Shown: positions 51,616 through 60,277 of the stretch, piece by piece
How the letters are laid out: each line of letters begins with the position of its first letter
Numbering within the stretch: position 1 is the stretch's first letter
NCBI GenBank assembly: GCA_020631355.1
Contig: JAHDHL010000019.1
Coordinates: 41,463-105,462, forward strand
Direction of reading: 5' to 3'
DNA: 64,000 nt
Origin: Saprospiraceae bacterium
Lineage (GTDB): Bacteria > Bacteroidota > Bacteroidia > Chitinophagales > Saprospiraceae
Program-made: the position numbers and the translations under genes
Notes under the pieces: generated by a model
Told to the model about the DNA's origin: nothing
What the model saw: the letters and a program-made list of their open reading frames with translations, nothing else
Database searches by the model: none

Positions 51616-54600
51616 ATGCAATATATGAAGAAATTGATTCTACTTATCCTTGTTAGCGTCTGCTTAACGTCATTATCAGCCCAAGAGACCTATTCCATAA
51701 CGGATGAATTGAATTGGCAATCCATAACTGAGGAACAAATCTCTTTTGAGGGGGCTTTTACAACCAATGACGCAGAGCGGCTACCGGTGTATATGTACCG
51801 ATTCCCCGTTCCGGGAAACGGTACTGTCTCTGCCAGAATCATCAGCGCCGATTTTGAGGAAGCAGAAACAGATATCACATCCAACCAAATCCTGGATTAT
51901 ATCAAAATAGAATCAAGGGTAGAATGGGATAGGAAGAATGCATTCGGAAGAATTTCATTCATCCCGCTTCGGGACGGTAATAACGGGCTTGAAAAATTAA
52001 CCTCATTCGAAATATCAATTGATTTTTCACCAATAGCACCGACCAATAGCCCCAACACAAGAGACAATACCTATACTTCAGCCTTATCAGATGGAGACAT
52101 CTATAAATTCTCCGTCAGTGAGTATGGTATCCATAAACTAGATTTTGCGTTTTTAGAATCCTTGGGCATGTCTCCCGGTTCCATTAATCCTCAGAATATC
52201 CAAATCCTTGGAAACGGAGGAGGTGAACTTCCCGCTAAGAATAGTGATTTCAGATATGATGACCTACAAGAAAATGCCATTTTCATAAGTGGTGAGAATG
52301 ATGGTTCATTCGATAATGGTGACTACATTCTATTCTATGCAGAGGGAGCAGATAAAAGAACCTTTGATGAGGATGATGCTGTATTTGACATTGAAAAGAA
52401 TAAATACGATGACAATAATTATTATTTCATCAAAATCGGTTCGGAAAATGGATTGAGAATCAGCAATGGGAACAATCCCGGCTCGGCAACCTACAATAGT
52501 TCTTCATTCAATGCTTATCAGAAACTGGAACAGGAAACATACAATGTTCTCCATGAATACCTGCATGCATCAGGTTCAGGTAGCCAGTGGTATGGCGACA
52601 AGTTCGACTTGGTGAATGAGCGAACTTACAATTTTAATTTCCCCAATATTGATAATGGTTCGCCATTACAATTCGATATCGGAATGATTGGCAGAAAGAA
52701 TGGTAGCCAGTATATCAATGCAGACGATTCTTATTTCTTTGCTAGTATCAATGGTGAACAGTTCCAAAGTTCCGGCATGAATGCCACGAACATGAGTAAT
52801 GTGGAAGCCAGACATGCCAATGAGGGATATGCTACAGGTAGTATCACTCCTAATGGAGAAAATATCAGCGTAACCATCCGTTACGATTATCCGGGAGCAG
52901 AAGGATGGTTGGATTACATCCTACTTAATTGCAGAAGGGCCTTAAGGTTCAACAATGAACAGCTTACATTCAGGGATATCAATTCCGTCGGACAATCCAT
53001 TACCCAGTTCCAAATTGGACAATCCAATGGTAATATGGAAGTTTGGGATGTAACAAATCCTTTGAACCCCATAAGACAAAGCACGGATCTTTCAGGTAGT
53101 AACCTAACATTCAATGCTACTACGAATACCCTAAAGGAATTCATTGCATTCGATAACACCACTGGCTTCAAGACCCCCACTGCTATTGGTCAGATTGAGA
53201 ACCAGAATCTGCACGGTATTGATAATGCGGATGCGCTTTTGATTTATCATCGTGATTTCGAAGCTGCAGCCAATGAATTGGCTGCCCACAGGGAAGAACA
53301 TTCAGGTATTAGTGTTGCCTTGGCTGAAATCAGTCAGGTCTATAATGAATTCGCTTCGGGCTCCAAGGACCCACTAGCCATCAGGGATATGGCAAGGATG
53401 CTATTCGAACGTTCGGATAATTTCAAGTATCTCATCCTATTCGGAGACGGTTCCTTCGACTATAAGGACTACTATGAAGAAATCGAATTCAATCCCAATT
53501 TCATTCCCGTATATGAGACAGCAGAATCACTTGCACCTATACAAGCATTCCCAAGTGATGATTACTTTGCCTTGTTAAGCCCTGACGAGGGGGATGACCT
53601 GAGGGGTGCCTTGGATATCGCGGTGGGAAGAATTCCCGTAGCCAGTAGCTTGGAAGCAAATAATGCAGTACAAAAAATCATACAGTACGATAAAGACCCC
53701 GAATCCCTAGGAGACTGGCGGACTCGTATCACATATGTTGCTGATGATGAGGATTCCAATACCCACATCAATCAAGCTGATAGGATTGCGACCATCATTG
53801 ATACGACCTATCATGACTTCAATATCAATAAGATATACTTTGATGCATTCCAGCAGGTATCCTCATCAGGAGGAAATTCCTATCCCGATGCAAAAGCTTC
53901 CATCAATAGTTCCATTTTCAAGGGACAACTCATTGTCAACTATCTAGGACATGGAGGCCCAACTAGTTGGGCACAAGAACGGGTTTTACAAGAATCCGAT
54001 ATCAACAGTTGGCAGAATAAGACCAAACTACCATTGTTCGTAACTGCAACTTGTTCGTTTACATCCTACGATGATCCGTTGAGAGTCAGTGCAGGAGAGA
54101 AAGTATTCATCAAGGAAAATGGAGGAGCTATCGGATTATTCACCACTACAAGAGCCGTATATTCTTCCTCAAATGAAAGATTGACAAGGGAAACCTTTGA
54201 GAACTTATTCGAAAGGGTGGATGGTGAATATCCTCCCTTGGGTGAAATCCTAAGAATTGCCAAAAACAGTAATTCTGCCGATACCACAGATACCAATGCA
54301 AGGAAATTCACATTGATTGGCGACCCGACCCTGCATTTGGCTATCCCGAAGCACGATGTTGTAACGACTGCCATCAATGGTCAACCACTATCTGCCTTGG
54401 ATACCATTTCGGCATTGGAACAAGTATCCATATCAGGCTTCGTTGCTGATGGCAATGGTAATAAATTGGATAATTTCAATGGTGTGATTTATCCAACGGT
54501 CTATGACAAGAGTCAGGAGATTTCCACGCTAGCGAATGACCCCGGTAGTAGTGTCAGGCAATTCGGTTTACAAAAAAATATCATCTTCAAAGGAGCTGCT

Positions 54601-55446
54601 AGTGTATCCAATGGCGAATTCACATTCAGTTTCATTGTACCAAAGGATATCAATTATGAGTATGGTTTGGGTAGAATCAGTTATTACGCCAGCGACGGAG
54701 CGACTGATGATGCTGCGGGTTCATATGAAAGATTGGTTATAGGAGGAACATCCACGGACCCAATCGAAGATGATAATCCACCATTGGTGGAAGTATTCAT
54801 GAATGATGAGGAATTCGTATTCGGAGGCCTAACGAACACCAATCCCATCCTATATGTGAAGTTATCCGATGATTTTGGAATTAATGTTGCAGGGACAGGT
54901 ATAGGTCATGACCTCACTGCCGTTTTAGATGACAACAATCAGGATATCATTGTCCTGAATGATTTCTATGAAGCAGAAGTCAATGATTTCAAAAAAGGCG
55001 AAGCCCGCTATCCTTTGAATGACATCAAACCCGGAAGACACACCATCAGGGTTAAGGGATGGGATATCGCTAATAATTCTGGTGAGGGTTATACGGAATT
55101 CGTGGTAGCCGAGGATGCAAATATTGCCTTGGACCATGTTCTGAATTACCCCAATCCTTTTACGACAAATACAGAATTCCAGTTTGAACATAATCTCGCA
55201 GGACAAATGCTACGGGTGGAAATACAAATTTTCACTGTTGCCGGTAATCTCGTCAAAACCATTTTCGAGGATGTCTTTGCAGATGGAAACAGAATCACAG
55301 GCATCCAATGGGATGGAACAGATGATTACGGTGACAAGATTGGTCGGGGTGTTTACCTCTATAAAGTTACAGTTGGTAATTTCAATGAGGAGAATATTAA
55401 CCAATCTACAAGCAGCGAATTCCAAAAATTAGTCATTCTTAAATAA
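51616..55446 (+). CDS. porU: Type IX secretion system sortase PorU
   Basis: A 1276-residue surface cysteine protease that removes the C-terminal sorting domain from cargo and links it to A-LPS. Signal peptide in the first 22-25 residues (ending LSAQ); an ATG at 51625 (MKKLILL) is an equally good start. Residues of about 530-930 are the gingipain-like C25 domain: YLILFGDGSFDYKDYY, DDYFALLSPDEGDDLRG, the catalytic His in IVNYLGHGGP and Cys in VTATCSF. The end (about 1175-1276) has a FlgD-like sorting domain from LNYPNPFTTNTEFQF to KLVILK, so PorU is itself type IX cargo-like. porV follows 120 bases downstream. Confidence 0.96.
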   Translation: MQYMKKLILLILVSVCLTSLSAQETYSITDELNWQSITEEQISFEGAFTTNDAERLPVYMYRFPVPGNGTVSARIISADFEEAETDITSNQILDYIKIESRVEWDRKNAFGRISFIPLRDGNNGLEKLTSFEISIDFSPIAPTNSPNTRDNTYTSALSDGDIYKFSVSEYGIHKLDFAFLESLGMSPGSINPQNIQILGNGGGELPAKNSDFRYDDLQENAIFISGENDGSFDNGDYILFYAEGADKRTFDEDDAVFDIEKNKYDDNNYYFIKIGSENGLRISNGNNPGSATYNSSSFNAYQKLEQETYNVLHEYLHASGSGSQWYGDKFDLVNERTYNFNFPNIDNGSPLQFDIGMIGRKNGSQYINADDSYFFASINGEQFQSSGMNATNMSNVEARHANEGYATGSITPNGENISVTIRYDYPGAEGWLDYILLNCRRALRFNNEQLTFRDINSVGQSITQFQIGQSNGNMEVWDVTNPLNPIRQSTDLSGSNLTFNATTNTLKEFIAFDNTTGFKTPTAIGQIENQNLHGIDNADALLIYHRDFEAAANELAAHREEHSGISVALAEISQVYNEFASGSKDPLAIRDMARMLFERSDNFKYLILFGDGSFDYKDYYEEIEFNPNFIPVYETAESLAPIQAFPSDDYFALLSPDEGDDLRGALDIAVGRIPVASSLEANNAVQKIIQYDKDPESLGDWRTRITYVADDEDSNTHINQADRIATIIDTTYHDFNINKIYFDAFQQVSSSGGNSYPDAKASINSSIFKGQLIVNYLGHGGPTSWAQERVLQESDINSWQNKTKLPLFVTATCSFTSYDDPLRVSAGEKVFIKENGGAIGLFTTTRAVYSSSNERLTRETFENLFERVDGEYPPLGEILRIAKNSNSADTTDTNARKFTLIGDPTLHLAIPKHDVVTTAINGQPLSALDTISALEQVSISGFVADGNGNKLDNFNGVIYPTVYDKSQEISTLANDPGSSVRQFGLQKNIIFKGAASVSNGEFTFSFIVPKDINYEYGLGRISYYASDGATDDAAGSYERLVIGGTSTDPIEDDNPPLVEVFMNDEEFVFGGLTNTNPILYVKLSDDFGINVAGTGIGHDLTAVLDDNNQDIIVLNDFYEAEVNDFKKGEARYPLNDIKPGRHTIRVKGWDIANNSGEGYTEFVVAEDANIALDHVLNYPNPFTTNTEFQFEHNLAGQMLRVEIQIFTVAGNLVKTIFEDVFADGNRITGIQWDGTDDYGDKIGRGVYLYKVTVGNFNEENINQSTSSEFQKLVILK

Positions 55447-55534
55447 ATAATTATTTTTGGCGGACAACTTGAGAAAAAGATTCTTAATGAAATCACTTAT
55501 ATGAACTAAAATTTACCCAAGTTTTTATAAATCG

Positions 55535-55542
55535 TATATTTG
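55535..55542 (+). promoter_or_regulatory. porV promoter -7 element
   Basis: TATATTTG matches TAnnTTTG, 24 bases before the porV ATG. A near-match -33 (TTTA, 55512-55515) lies exactly 19 bases upstream. porV can thus be transcribed apart from porU. Confidence 0.6.
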
Positions 55543-55566
55543 CAGACTTTAAATAACAATTGAGTT

Positions 55567-56796
55567 ATGAAAAAAATTCTTTGGGTATTTTTTACTACCC
55601 TACTATTAACACAAAGCAATGAGTTATTAGCTCAATTCGATTGCGAATTCAATGTACAGACCGGTGAATATATCAACCCCAGTACAGGTGGACCATGTAT
55701 CAACACCATTATAACTGCTGTACCATTTCTAAGAATCACCCCTGATGCTCGTTCAGGTGCTATGGGAGATGTAGGTATTGCTACATCTGCTGATCCGAAT
55801 GCCATGCACTTCAACACTTCCAAATTACCATTTGCGGACAGTGATTTCGGTGTTTCCGCCACATATACCCCTTGGTTGAGGGCCTTGGGTTTGACAGATG
55901 TCTATATGGCCTACCTATCAGCTTATGGAAAATTTGGTGACCGTGGCGAACAAGCCGCAGGTGTCGGACTTAGATATTTTTCCCTTGGACAAATCAATTT
56001 CACCAATGACAATGGTGATCCTCAAGGAACGGGGCGTCCAAATGAATTCGAATTGAGTGGTACTTATGCTCGTCAATTATCTGACAATTTCTCTGTAGGA
56101 ATTGCAGCTAAGTTCATTTATTCCAATCTTGCTGCTGACCAAGTAGTGGGTGGTATAGAAATCAAGCCTGGTATCACTGGTGCAGCTGATATTTCATTCA
56201 CTTTCACAAAACCGCTGAAAATGGGTGGAATGAAAGGACGTACCACTACAGGATTGGCTATTACCAATATTGGTCCTAAGATTACCTACACCAATTCCAT
56301 CAACAAGGATTACATCCCTACCAATCTGGGATTGGGTACAGCTCTTGAATTGGACTTGGATGAATTCAACTCCCTTACATTCGCCTTGGATTTGAATAAG
56401 TTGATGGTTCCTACCCCACCAATTGACCCTGTGGATTTAGATCCAGCTGATGGCCAGCCAGATTACAAGCAACAAGGTCTTATCGGAGCTATGTTCAGTT
56501 CATTTGGTGATGCTCCGAATGGTTTCGGTGAAGAAATGAGAGAGTTCTCATTCTCGGCAGGAGCCGAATACTGGTATGATGAGCAATTCGCAGTAAGAAC
56601 AGGTTATTATTGGGAACATCCTACAAAGGGTAACCGTCAATTCTTTACCGTAGGTTTGGGTGTGAAGTACAGTATCTTCGGATTGAACTTCAGTTATCTT
56701 GTACCTACTTCCAACCAAAGGAATCCTCTGGACAATACACTTAGATTCTCCTTGTTGTTTGATTTCGGTCAGGCAGGTGAATCGGGAGAGTTATAA
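55567..56796 (+). CDS. porV: Type IX secretion outer-membrane protein PorV
   Basis: A 409-residue outer-membrane beta-barrel protein, also called LptO. Signal peptide at residues 1-22 (ending LLAQ). The FadL-like barrel has the family signature TAVPFLRITPDARSGAMGDVGIATSADPNAMHFN, which is diagnostic of PorV, and a closing strand LRFSLLFDFG. PorV shuttles cargo from the translocon to the PorU attachment complex. It follows porU on the same strand with its own -7 box and ends in a strong terminator. Confidence 0.96.
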   Translation: MKKILWVFFTTLLLTQSNELLAQFDCEFNVQTGEYINPSTGGPCINTIITAVPFLRITPDARSGAMGDVGIATSADPNAMHFNTSKLPFADSDFGVSATYTPWLRALGLTDVYMAYLSAYGKFGDRGEQAAGVGLRYFSLGQINFTNDNGDPQGTGRPNEFELSGTYARQLSDNFSVGIAAKFIYSNLAADQVVGGIEIKPGITGAADISFTFTKPLKMGGMKGRTTTGLAITNIGPKITYTNSINKDYIPTNLGLGTALELDLDEFNSLTFALDLNKLMVPTPPIDPVDLDPADGQPDYKQQGLIGAMFSSFGDAPNGFGEEMREFSFSAGAEYWYDEQFAVRTGYYWEHPTKGNRQFFTVGLGVKYSIFGLNFSYLVPTSNQRNPLDNTLRFSLLFDFGQAGESGEL

Positions 56797-56825
56797 GACT
56801 CAATCGTAATCTAGAAATAAATCTT

Positions 56826-56858
56826 AAAAAAGGATGATGCTTCGCATCATCCTTTTTT
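56826..56858 (+). terminator. Intrinsic terminator of porV
   Basis: A 15-bp perfect stem (AAAAAAGGATGATGC at 56826-56840, complement at 56844-56858) with a TTC loop; the T-run is part of the right arm. It ends the porU-porV unit and rules out a GH1 start at 56857. Confidence 0.92.
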
Positions 56859-56889
56859 GTTTACTTTGTATACAGACAAACCAACTGAT

Positions 56890-58320
56890 ATGCAAAGAAG
56901 AAAATTCCTTGAACTCATGTCTGTCCTCGGAACGGGAACAGCATTATTACCATCACTACCATTTACATCCCTTATGAATGACCCACTAACCAAATCCGCA
57001 TTCGGAAAAGACTTCAAATGGGGCGTAGCCACCGCATCCTATCAAATCGAGGGTGCTTATAATGAAGATGGGAAAGGCCTGAATATATGGGATGTCTATT
57101 CCAACAAAAAAGGAAAAATAAAGGATGGAAGCAATGGAAATGTTGCTTGTGATTTTTATCATCGGTACAAGGAGGATATTGGAAATATCAAGGCCATGAA
57201 TTTTGACGTATTCCGTTTTTCAACGTCATGGTCAAGGGTACTTCCCCTAGGAACAGGAAAAGCGAATCCCAAAGGATTGGATTTTTATCATCGTGTCATT
57301 GATGAATGTCTGGAACAAGGTATAGAGCCCTGGATTACACTCTATCATTGGGATTTGCCCCAAGCCCTACAAGAAAAGGGTGGATGGTGGAATCGGGATG
57401 TTGTGGATTGGTTTGCAGAATATGCCGATTTGGTCACCCGTACCTATGGGGACAAGGTCAAGAATTGGATGGTCCTCAATGAGCCTGCGGCTTCCACTGC
57501 GCTGGGACATCTGGCAGGAATCCATGCTCCCAACAAGATTGCTCCTAGAAAATTCCTAGCTACCGTACACCATACCACGATGTGCCAAGCCGAGGGAGGC
57601 AGGATTATCCGTAGGAATGTCAAGGATGCCAATATTGGCACTACATTCTCAGCATCCCATGTTACGCCGAAGAATGATAAACCAAGGAATGTCCGAGCTG
57701 CGCATCGAATGAATATCCTATTGAACAGACTTTTCATTGAGCCGGCATTGGGAATGGGGTATCCTACTGAGGGATGGAAATATATTTCCAAGATAAAAAG
57801 ACACATCAAGGATGGGGATATCGAAAAATTAAAATTCGACTTCGATTTCATTGGAGTACAAAATTACACCCGTCATATTTCGAAGCATTCGCTACTGCCG
57901 TTCGTATGGGCATTCGAAGTAGCTCCGGAAAAAAGGGGGATTCCAGAAGAAGCCACCACAGATATGGGCTGGGAAGTATATCCCGAGGGAATCTATAAGG
58001 TACTGAAACAATTCAATGCCTATGAGAACTTACCTCCCATCATCGTTACCGAAAATGGATGTGCATTCCCTGACAAGGTCGAGAACGGACGTGTACATGA
58101 CCCAAGGAGAACCCAATTCTTCAAGGATTACCTGAGTCAGGTATTGAGGGCCAAGAATGAGGGAATTGATATCCGAGGTTATTATGTATGGACCCTGATG
58201 GATAATTTCGAATGGCAAGAGGGATATCGTCCCAGATTCGGATTGGTGCATGTCAATTTTGATACACAGGAACGAATCATCAAGGATTCCGGACTTTGGT
58301 TTAAGGAATTCCTCCAATAA
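56890..58320 (+). CDS. Glycoside hydrolase family 1 beta-glucosidase with Tat signal
   Basis: A 476-residue exported GH1 enzyme, probably a beta-glucosidase. The ATG at 56890 gives a twin-arginine signal (MQRRKFLELMSVLGTGTALL), matching S/T-RR-x-F-L-K; the frame-open start at 56857 overlaps the porV terminator. Motifs: FKWGVATASYQIEGA, acid/base Glu in WMVLNEPAA, nucleophile Glu in IIVTENG, and the WTLMDNFEWQEGYRPRFGLVHV aglycone region. All catalytic residues are intact. Most bacterial GH1 enzymes are cytosolic, so Tat export of a folded enzyme is the unusual point. TatA is encoded at 6977. Confidence 0.92.
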   Translation: MQRRKFLELMSVLGTGTALLPSLPFTSLMNDPLTKSAFGKDFKWGVATASYQIEGAYNEDGKGLNIWDVYSNKKGKIKDGSNGNVACDFYHRYKEDIGNIKAMNFDVFRFSTSWSRVLPLGTGKANPKGLDFYHRVIDECLEQGIEPWITLYHWDLPQALQEKGGWWNRDVVDWFAEYADLVTRTYGDKVKNWMVLNEPAASTALGHLAGIHAPNKIAPRKFLATVHHTTMCQAEGGRIIRRNVKDANIGTTFSASHVTPKNDKPRNVRAAHRMNILLNRLFIEPALGMGYPTEGWKYISKIKRHIKDGDIEKLKFDFDFIGVQNYTRHISKHSLLPFVWAFEVAPEKRGIPEEATTDMGWEVYPEGIYKVLKQFNAYENLPPIIVTENGCAFPDKVENGRVHDPRRTQFFKDYLSQVLRAKNEGIDIRGYYVWTLMDNFEWQEGYRPRFGLVHVNFDTQERIIKDSGLWFKEFLQ

Positions 58321-58413
58321 TCCAACATTTGATTTATTCTGATTCTCGTTTTAAACCTTTACCTTCCATTCGAGTCTCAGATATAAACCGACGACAATTT
58401 GGAAGCCATTTCA

Positions 58414-58965
58414 ATGAATCAACAACATCAGGATGACGAGATATTAGCCTTATTGGCTGATTCGGTTACTTATGAAAAAGGGTTCCGCCTTTTGGTAACC
58501 ACTTATTCCGAAAGGATGTATTGGCAGATTCGGAAGATGGTACTGAGCCATGATGATGCGGACGATGTGTTACAGAATGCATTCGTCAAGGTCTATAAGA
58601 GCATCAAGAATTTCAAGGGAAATTCCAAATTATACACCTGGCTACACCGAATTGCCATCAATGAATCCATCACATTCCTGAATAAGAAGAAAAAACAGAT
58701 GACGGCTTCCATTGACCATCCCGACCTGGGTCTGGCCAATCAGTTGAAAGCAGATCGTTACTTTGATGGGAATGAGGCTGAAGTCATATTACAGAAAGCA
58801 CTTTATACCCTCCCGGACAAACAACGGGAAGTTTTCAATCTCAGGTATTATGATGAAATGAGCTACAAGGATATGTCGGCATTATTAGGTACCTCCATCG
58901 GAGCATTGAAAGCATCTTATCATCATGCATTGAAAAAAATTGAGTCGTATATCAAAGGGGATTAA
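58414..58965 (+). CDS. ECF-type RNA polymerase sigma factor
   Basis: A 183-residue sigma factor of the extracytoplasmic-function group started at ATG 58414 (MNQQHQDDE); a TTG at 58399 is less likely. Region 2 is clear (LVTTYSERMYWQIRKMVLSHDDADDVLQNAFVKVYKSIKNFKGNS..WLHRIAINESI) and region 4 has LPDKQREVFNLRYYDEMSYKDMSALLGTSIGALKASYHHALKKI. It directs polymerase to stress or envelope genes. It heads a three-gene plus-strand cluster with a single-helix protein (likely anti-sigma) and a Spy-like periplasmic protein. Confidence 0.93.
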   Translation: MNQQHQDDEILALLADSVTYEKGFRLLVTTYSERMYWQIRKMVLSHDDADDVLQNAFVKVYKSIKNFKGNSKLYTWLHRIAINESITFLNKKKKQMTASIDHPDLGLANQLKADRYFDGNEAEVILQKALYTLPDKQREVFNLRYYDEMSYKDMSALLGTSIGALKASYHHALKKIESYIKGD

Positions 58966-59012
58966 ACCTTTGTGTACAACTGTGGTCATAATTATAGTGA
59001 AAGTCTCATCAT

Positions 59013-59519
59013 ATGAAAAAAGACAAACACACAGAAAACGAAATTAATGATATCTCACCTTTCTTGAATGAACACCTCAAGAAAAGCAAGGGGGGATTCA
59101 AAATGCCGGAGGGCTATCTCGATGCTCTTACTGATCGAGTCATGGAGAATGTCAAGGAATCGGATGCTAAGGTCTTGGGTCTGGATAGCCAAACGACCAT
59201 ACCCTCTGTCAACAAGAGGAATCCGAGACGATGGTTAGCCGTGGCAGCTTCCGTTATGTTATTGGTCGTTGCTGGTTTCTGGTTGCTCAATTTCAATTCT
59301 GCATCGGAATCCCTTGCGGAAGCGGAACGTTTATCGGGTTTTTCCGAACAGGAGGTACTGAGTTATCTGGACCAAATGGAAGATATAGAACTGAGCGATT
59401 TGGTCGAAAGTGGAATCATTAACGAACTGGATGTTGACTTTAATGATGTATCCCAACTCACCGATGAGGATGAGGATTTGTATATCAATACCATTTTGGA
59501 AGACGACCTGAATGGCTAA
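59013..59519 (+). CDS. Putative anti-sigma factor (single-pass membrane protein)
   Basis: A 168-residue protein, 47 bases after the sigma factor stop. Residues 1-70 are polar with a conserved-looking MPEGYLDALTDRVMENV segment, one transmembrane helix lies at about 73-90 (WLAVAASVMLLVVAGFWLL), and the C-terminal part is acidic (FSEQEVLSYLDQMEDIELSDLVESGII). The layout and position after an ECF sigma gene are those of anti-sigma proteins of the type common in Bacteroidota. There is no zinc-binding HxxxCxxC motif. Role is inferred from context. Confidence 0.75.
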   Translation: MKKDKHTENEINDISPFLNEHLKKSKGGFKMPEGYLDALTDRVMENVKESDAKVLGLDSQTTIPSVNKRNPRRWLAVAASVMLLVVAGFWLLNFNSASESLAEAERLSGFSEQEVLSYLDQMEDIELSDLVESGIINELDVDFNDVSQLTDEDEDLYINTILEDDLNG

Positions 59520-59546
59520 CCTAATTCACCAAAGAAATTATCGAAC

Positions 59547-60038
59547 ATGAAACATCAATGGATCATATGTCTTTTCTTCCTTTCCCTTGGGTTTGCCGCA
59601 ATGGGGCAGAAAGAAGAAATGAAAGAAAAGGCCAAGGAAAAAATCGAGGCACTGAGAAAAGCCTACATCACGGACAAACTCGACCTCACAGATTCTGAAT
59701 CGGAACAATTCTGGCCCATTTACGATGCATATAAGAAAGAGGAAAAGGCATTCCTCAAGGCCAACAAGCCCAAAAGGAAGAAATTTTCCGAGCTGACAGA
59801 TGAGGAAGCAGAAGCATTAATCGAGAAAAAACTCATGATTGAGCAAAAAATCCTGGATTTAAAAAAGGAATATTTCGATAAAATGAAAACGGCTATTCCC
59901 GCTCGAAAAATCATTCGACTGGAGAGAGCAGAAAAAGGCTTCAGGATGGAAGTTATGAGAAGAATGAAAGACCGAAAGGAAAAAATGAGAGAACGCGGAC
60001 GTGGAAACGGTATGCGACAGGATAGAGGAAACGATTAG
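59547..60038 (+). CDS. Spy/CpxP-like periplasmic protein
   Basis: A 163-residue exported protein, signal peptide at residues 1-20 (ending AAMGQ). The mature protein is nearly all helical and highly charged, with KLDLTDSESEQFWPIYDAYKKEEKAF resembling the LTxxQ-type Spy/CpxP helix, and IPARKIIRLERAEKGFRMEVMRRM. The C-terminal tail is rich in R, G and N. Spy/CpxP proteins are periplasmic chaperones or sensors in envelope stress. Position after sigma and anti-sigma genes suggests it is either the sensor that holds the anti-sigma factor or a member of the regulon. Confidence 0.8.
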   Translation: MKHQWIICLFFLSLGFAAMGQKEEMKEKAKEKIEALRKAYITDKLDLTDSESEQFWPIYDAYKKEEKAFLKANKPKRKKFSELTDEEAEALIEKKLMIEQKILDLKKEYFDKMKTAIPARKIIRLERAEKGFRMEVMRRMKDRKEKMRERGRGNGMRQDRGND

Positions 60039-60064
60039 ATGAACCATCTATTCCAGTTGAAATG

Positions 60065-60096
60065 AAAAAGGAAGAAACCTCGGTTTCTTCCTTTTT
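60065..60096. terminator. Bidirectional terminator of the sigma cluster and the small lipoprotein
   Basis: A 15-bp perfect inverted repeat (AAAAAGGAAGAAACC at 60065-60079, complement at 60082-60096) with a minimal loop, A-rich on the left and T-rich on the right, between convergent genes. Confidence 0.9.
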
Positions 60097-60097
60097 C

Positions 60098-60226
60098 TTA
60101 TTGTAATGGTTGTGATTGTTCCATTTGGAATTTGGGACAGCCACATCCTCGGTTACAGCTAGAAGTTGTAGCAACCACAAAAGCCAGTACAAGAACCAAG
60201 GCCAAATATTGATAAGTCTTTTTCAT
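60098..60226 (-). CDS. Small cysteine-rich lipoprotein
   Basis: A 42-residue frame started at ATG 60226 (MKKTYQYLALV); an extension to 60289 is not conserved-looking. A lipoprotein signal of about 22 residues ends in lipobox TSSC, followed by NRGCGCPK and a 10-residue polar tail, so the mature lipopeptide would have about 19 residues and three cysteines. The shared hairpin at 60065-60096 ends it. Similar tiny lipoproteins occur in Bacteroidota; function unknown. Coding is supported by the signal peptide and terminator. Confidence 0.65.
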   Translation of the reverse strand: MKKTYQYLALVLVLAFVVATTSSCNRGCGCPKFQMEQSQPLQ

Positions 60227-60277
60227 TTCAACTAACTTTATACTTTTCAAACGCAATTTACGGAAAATCATTATCCT

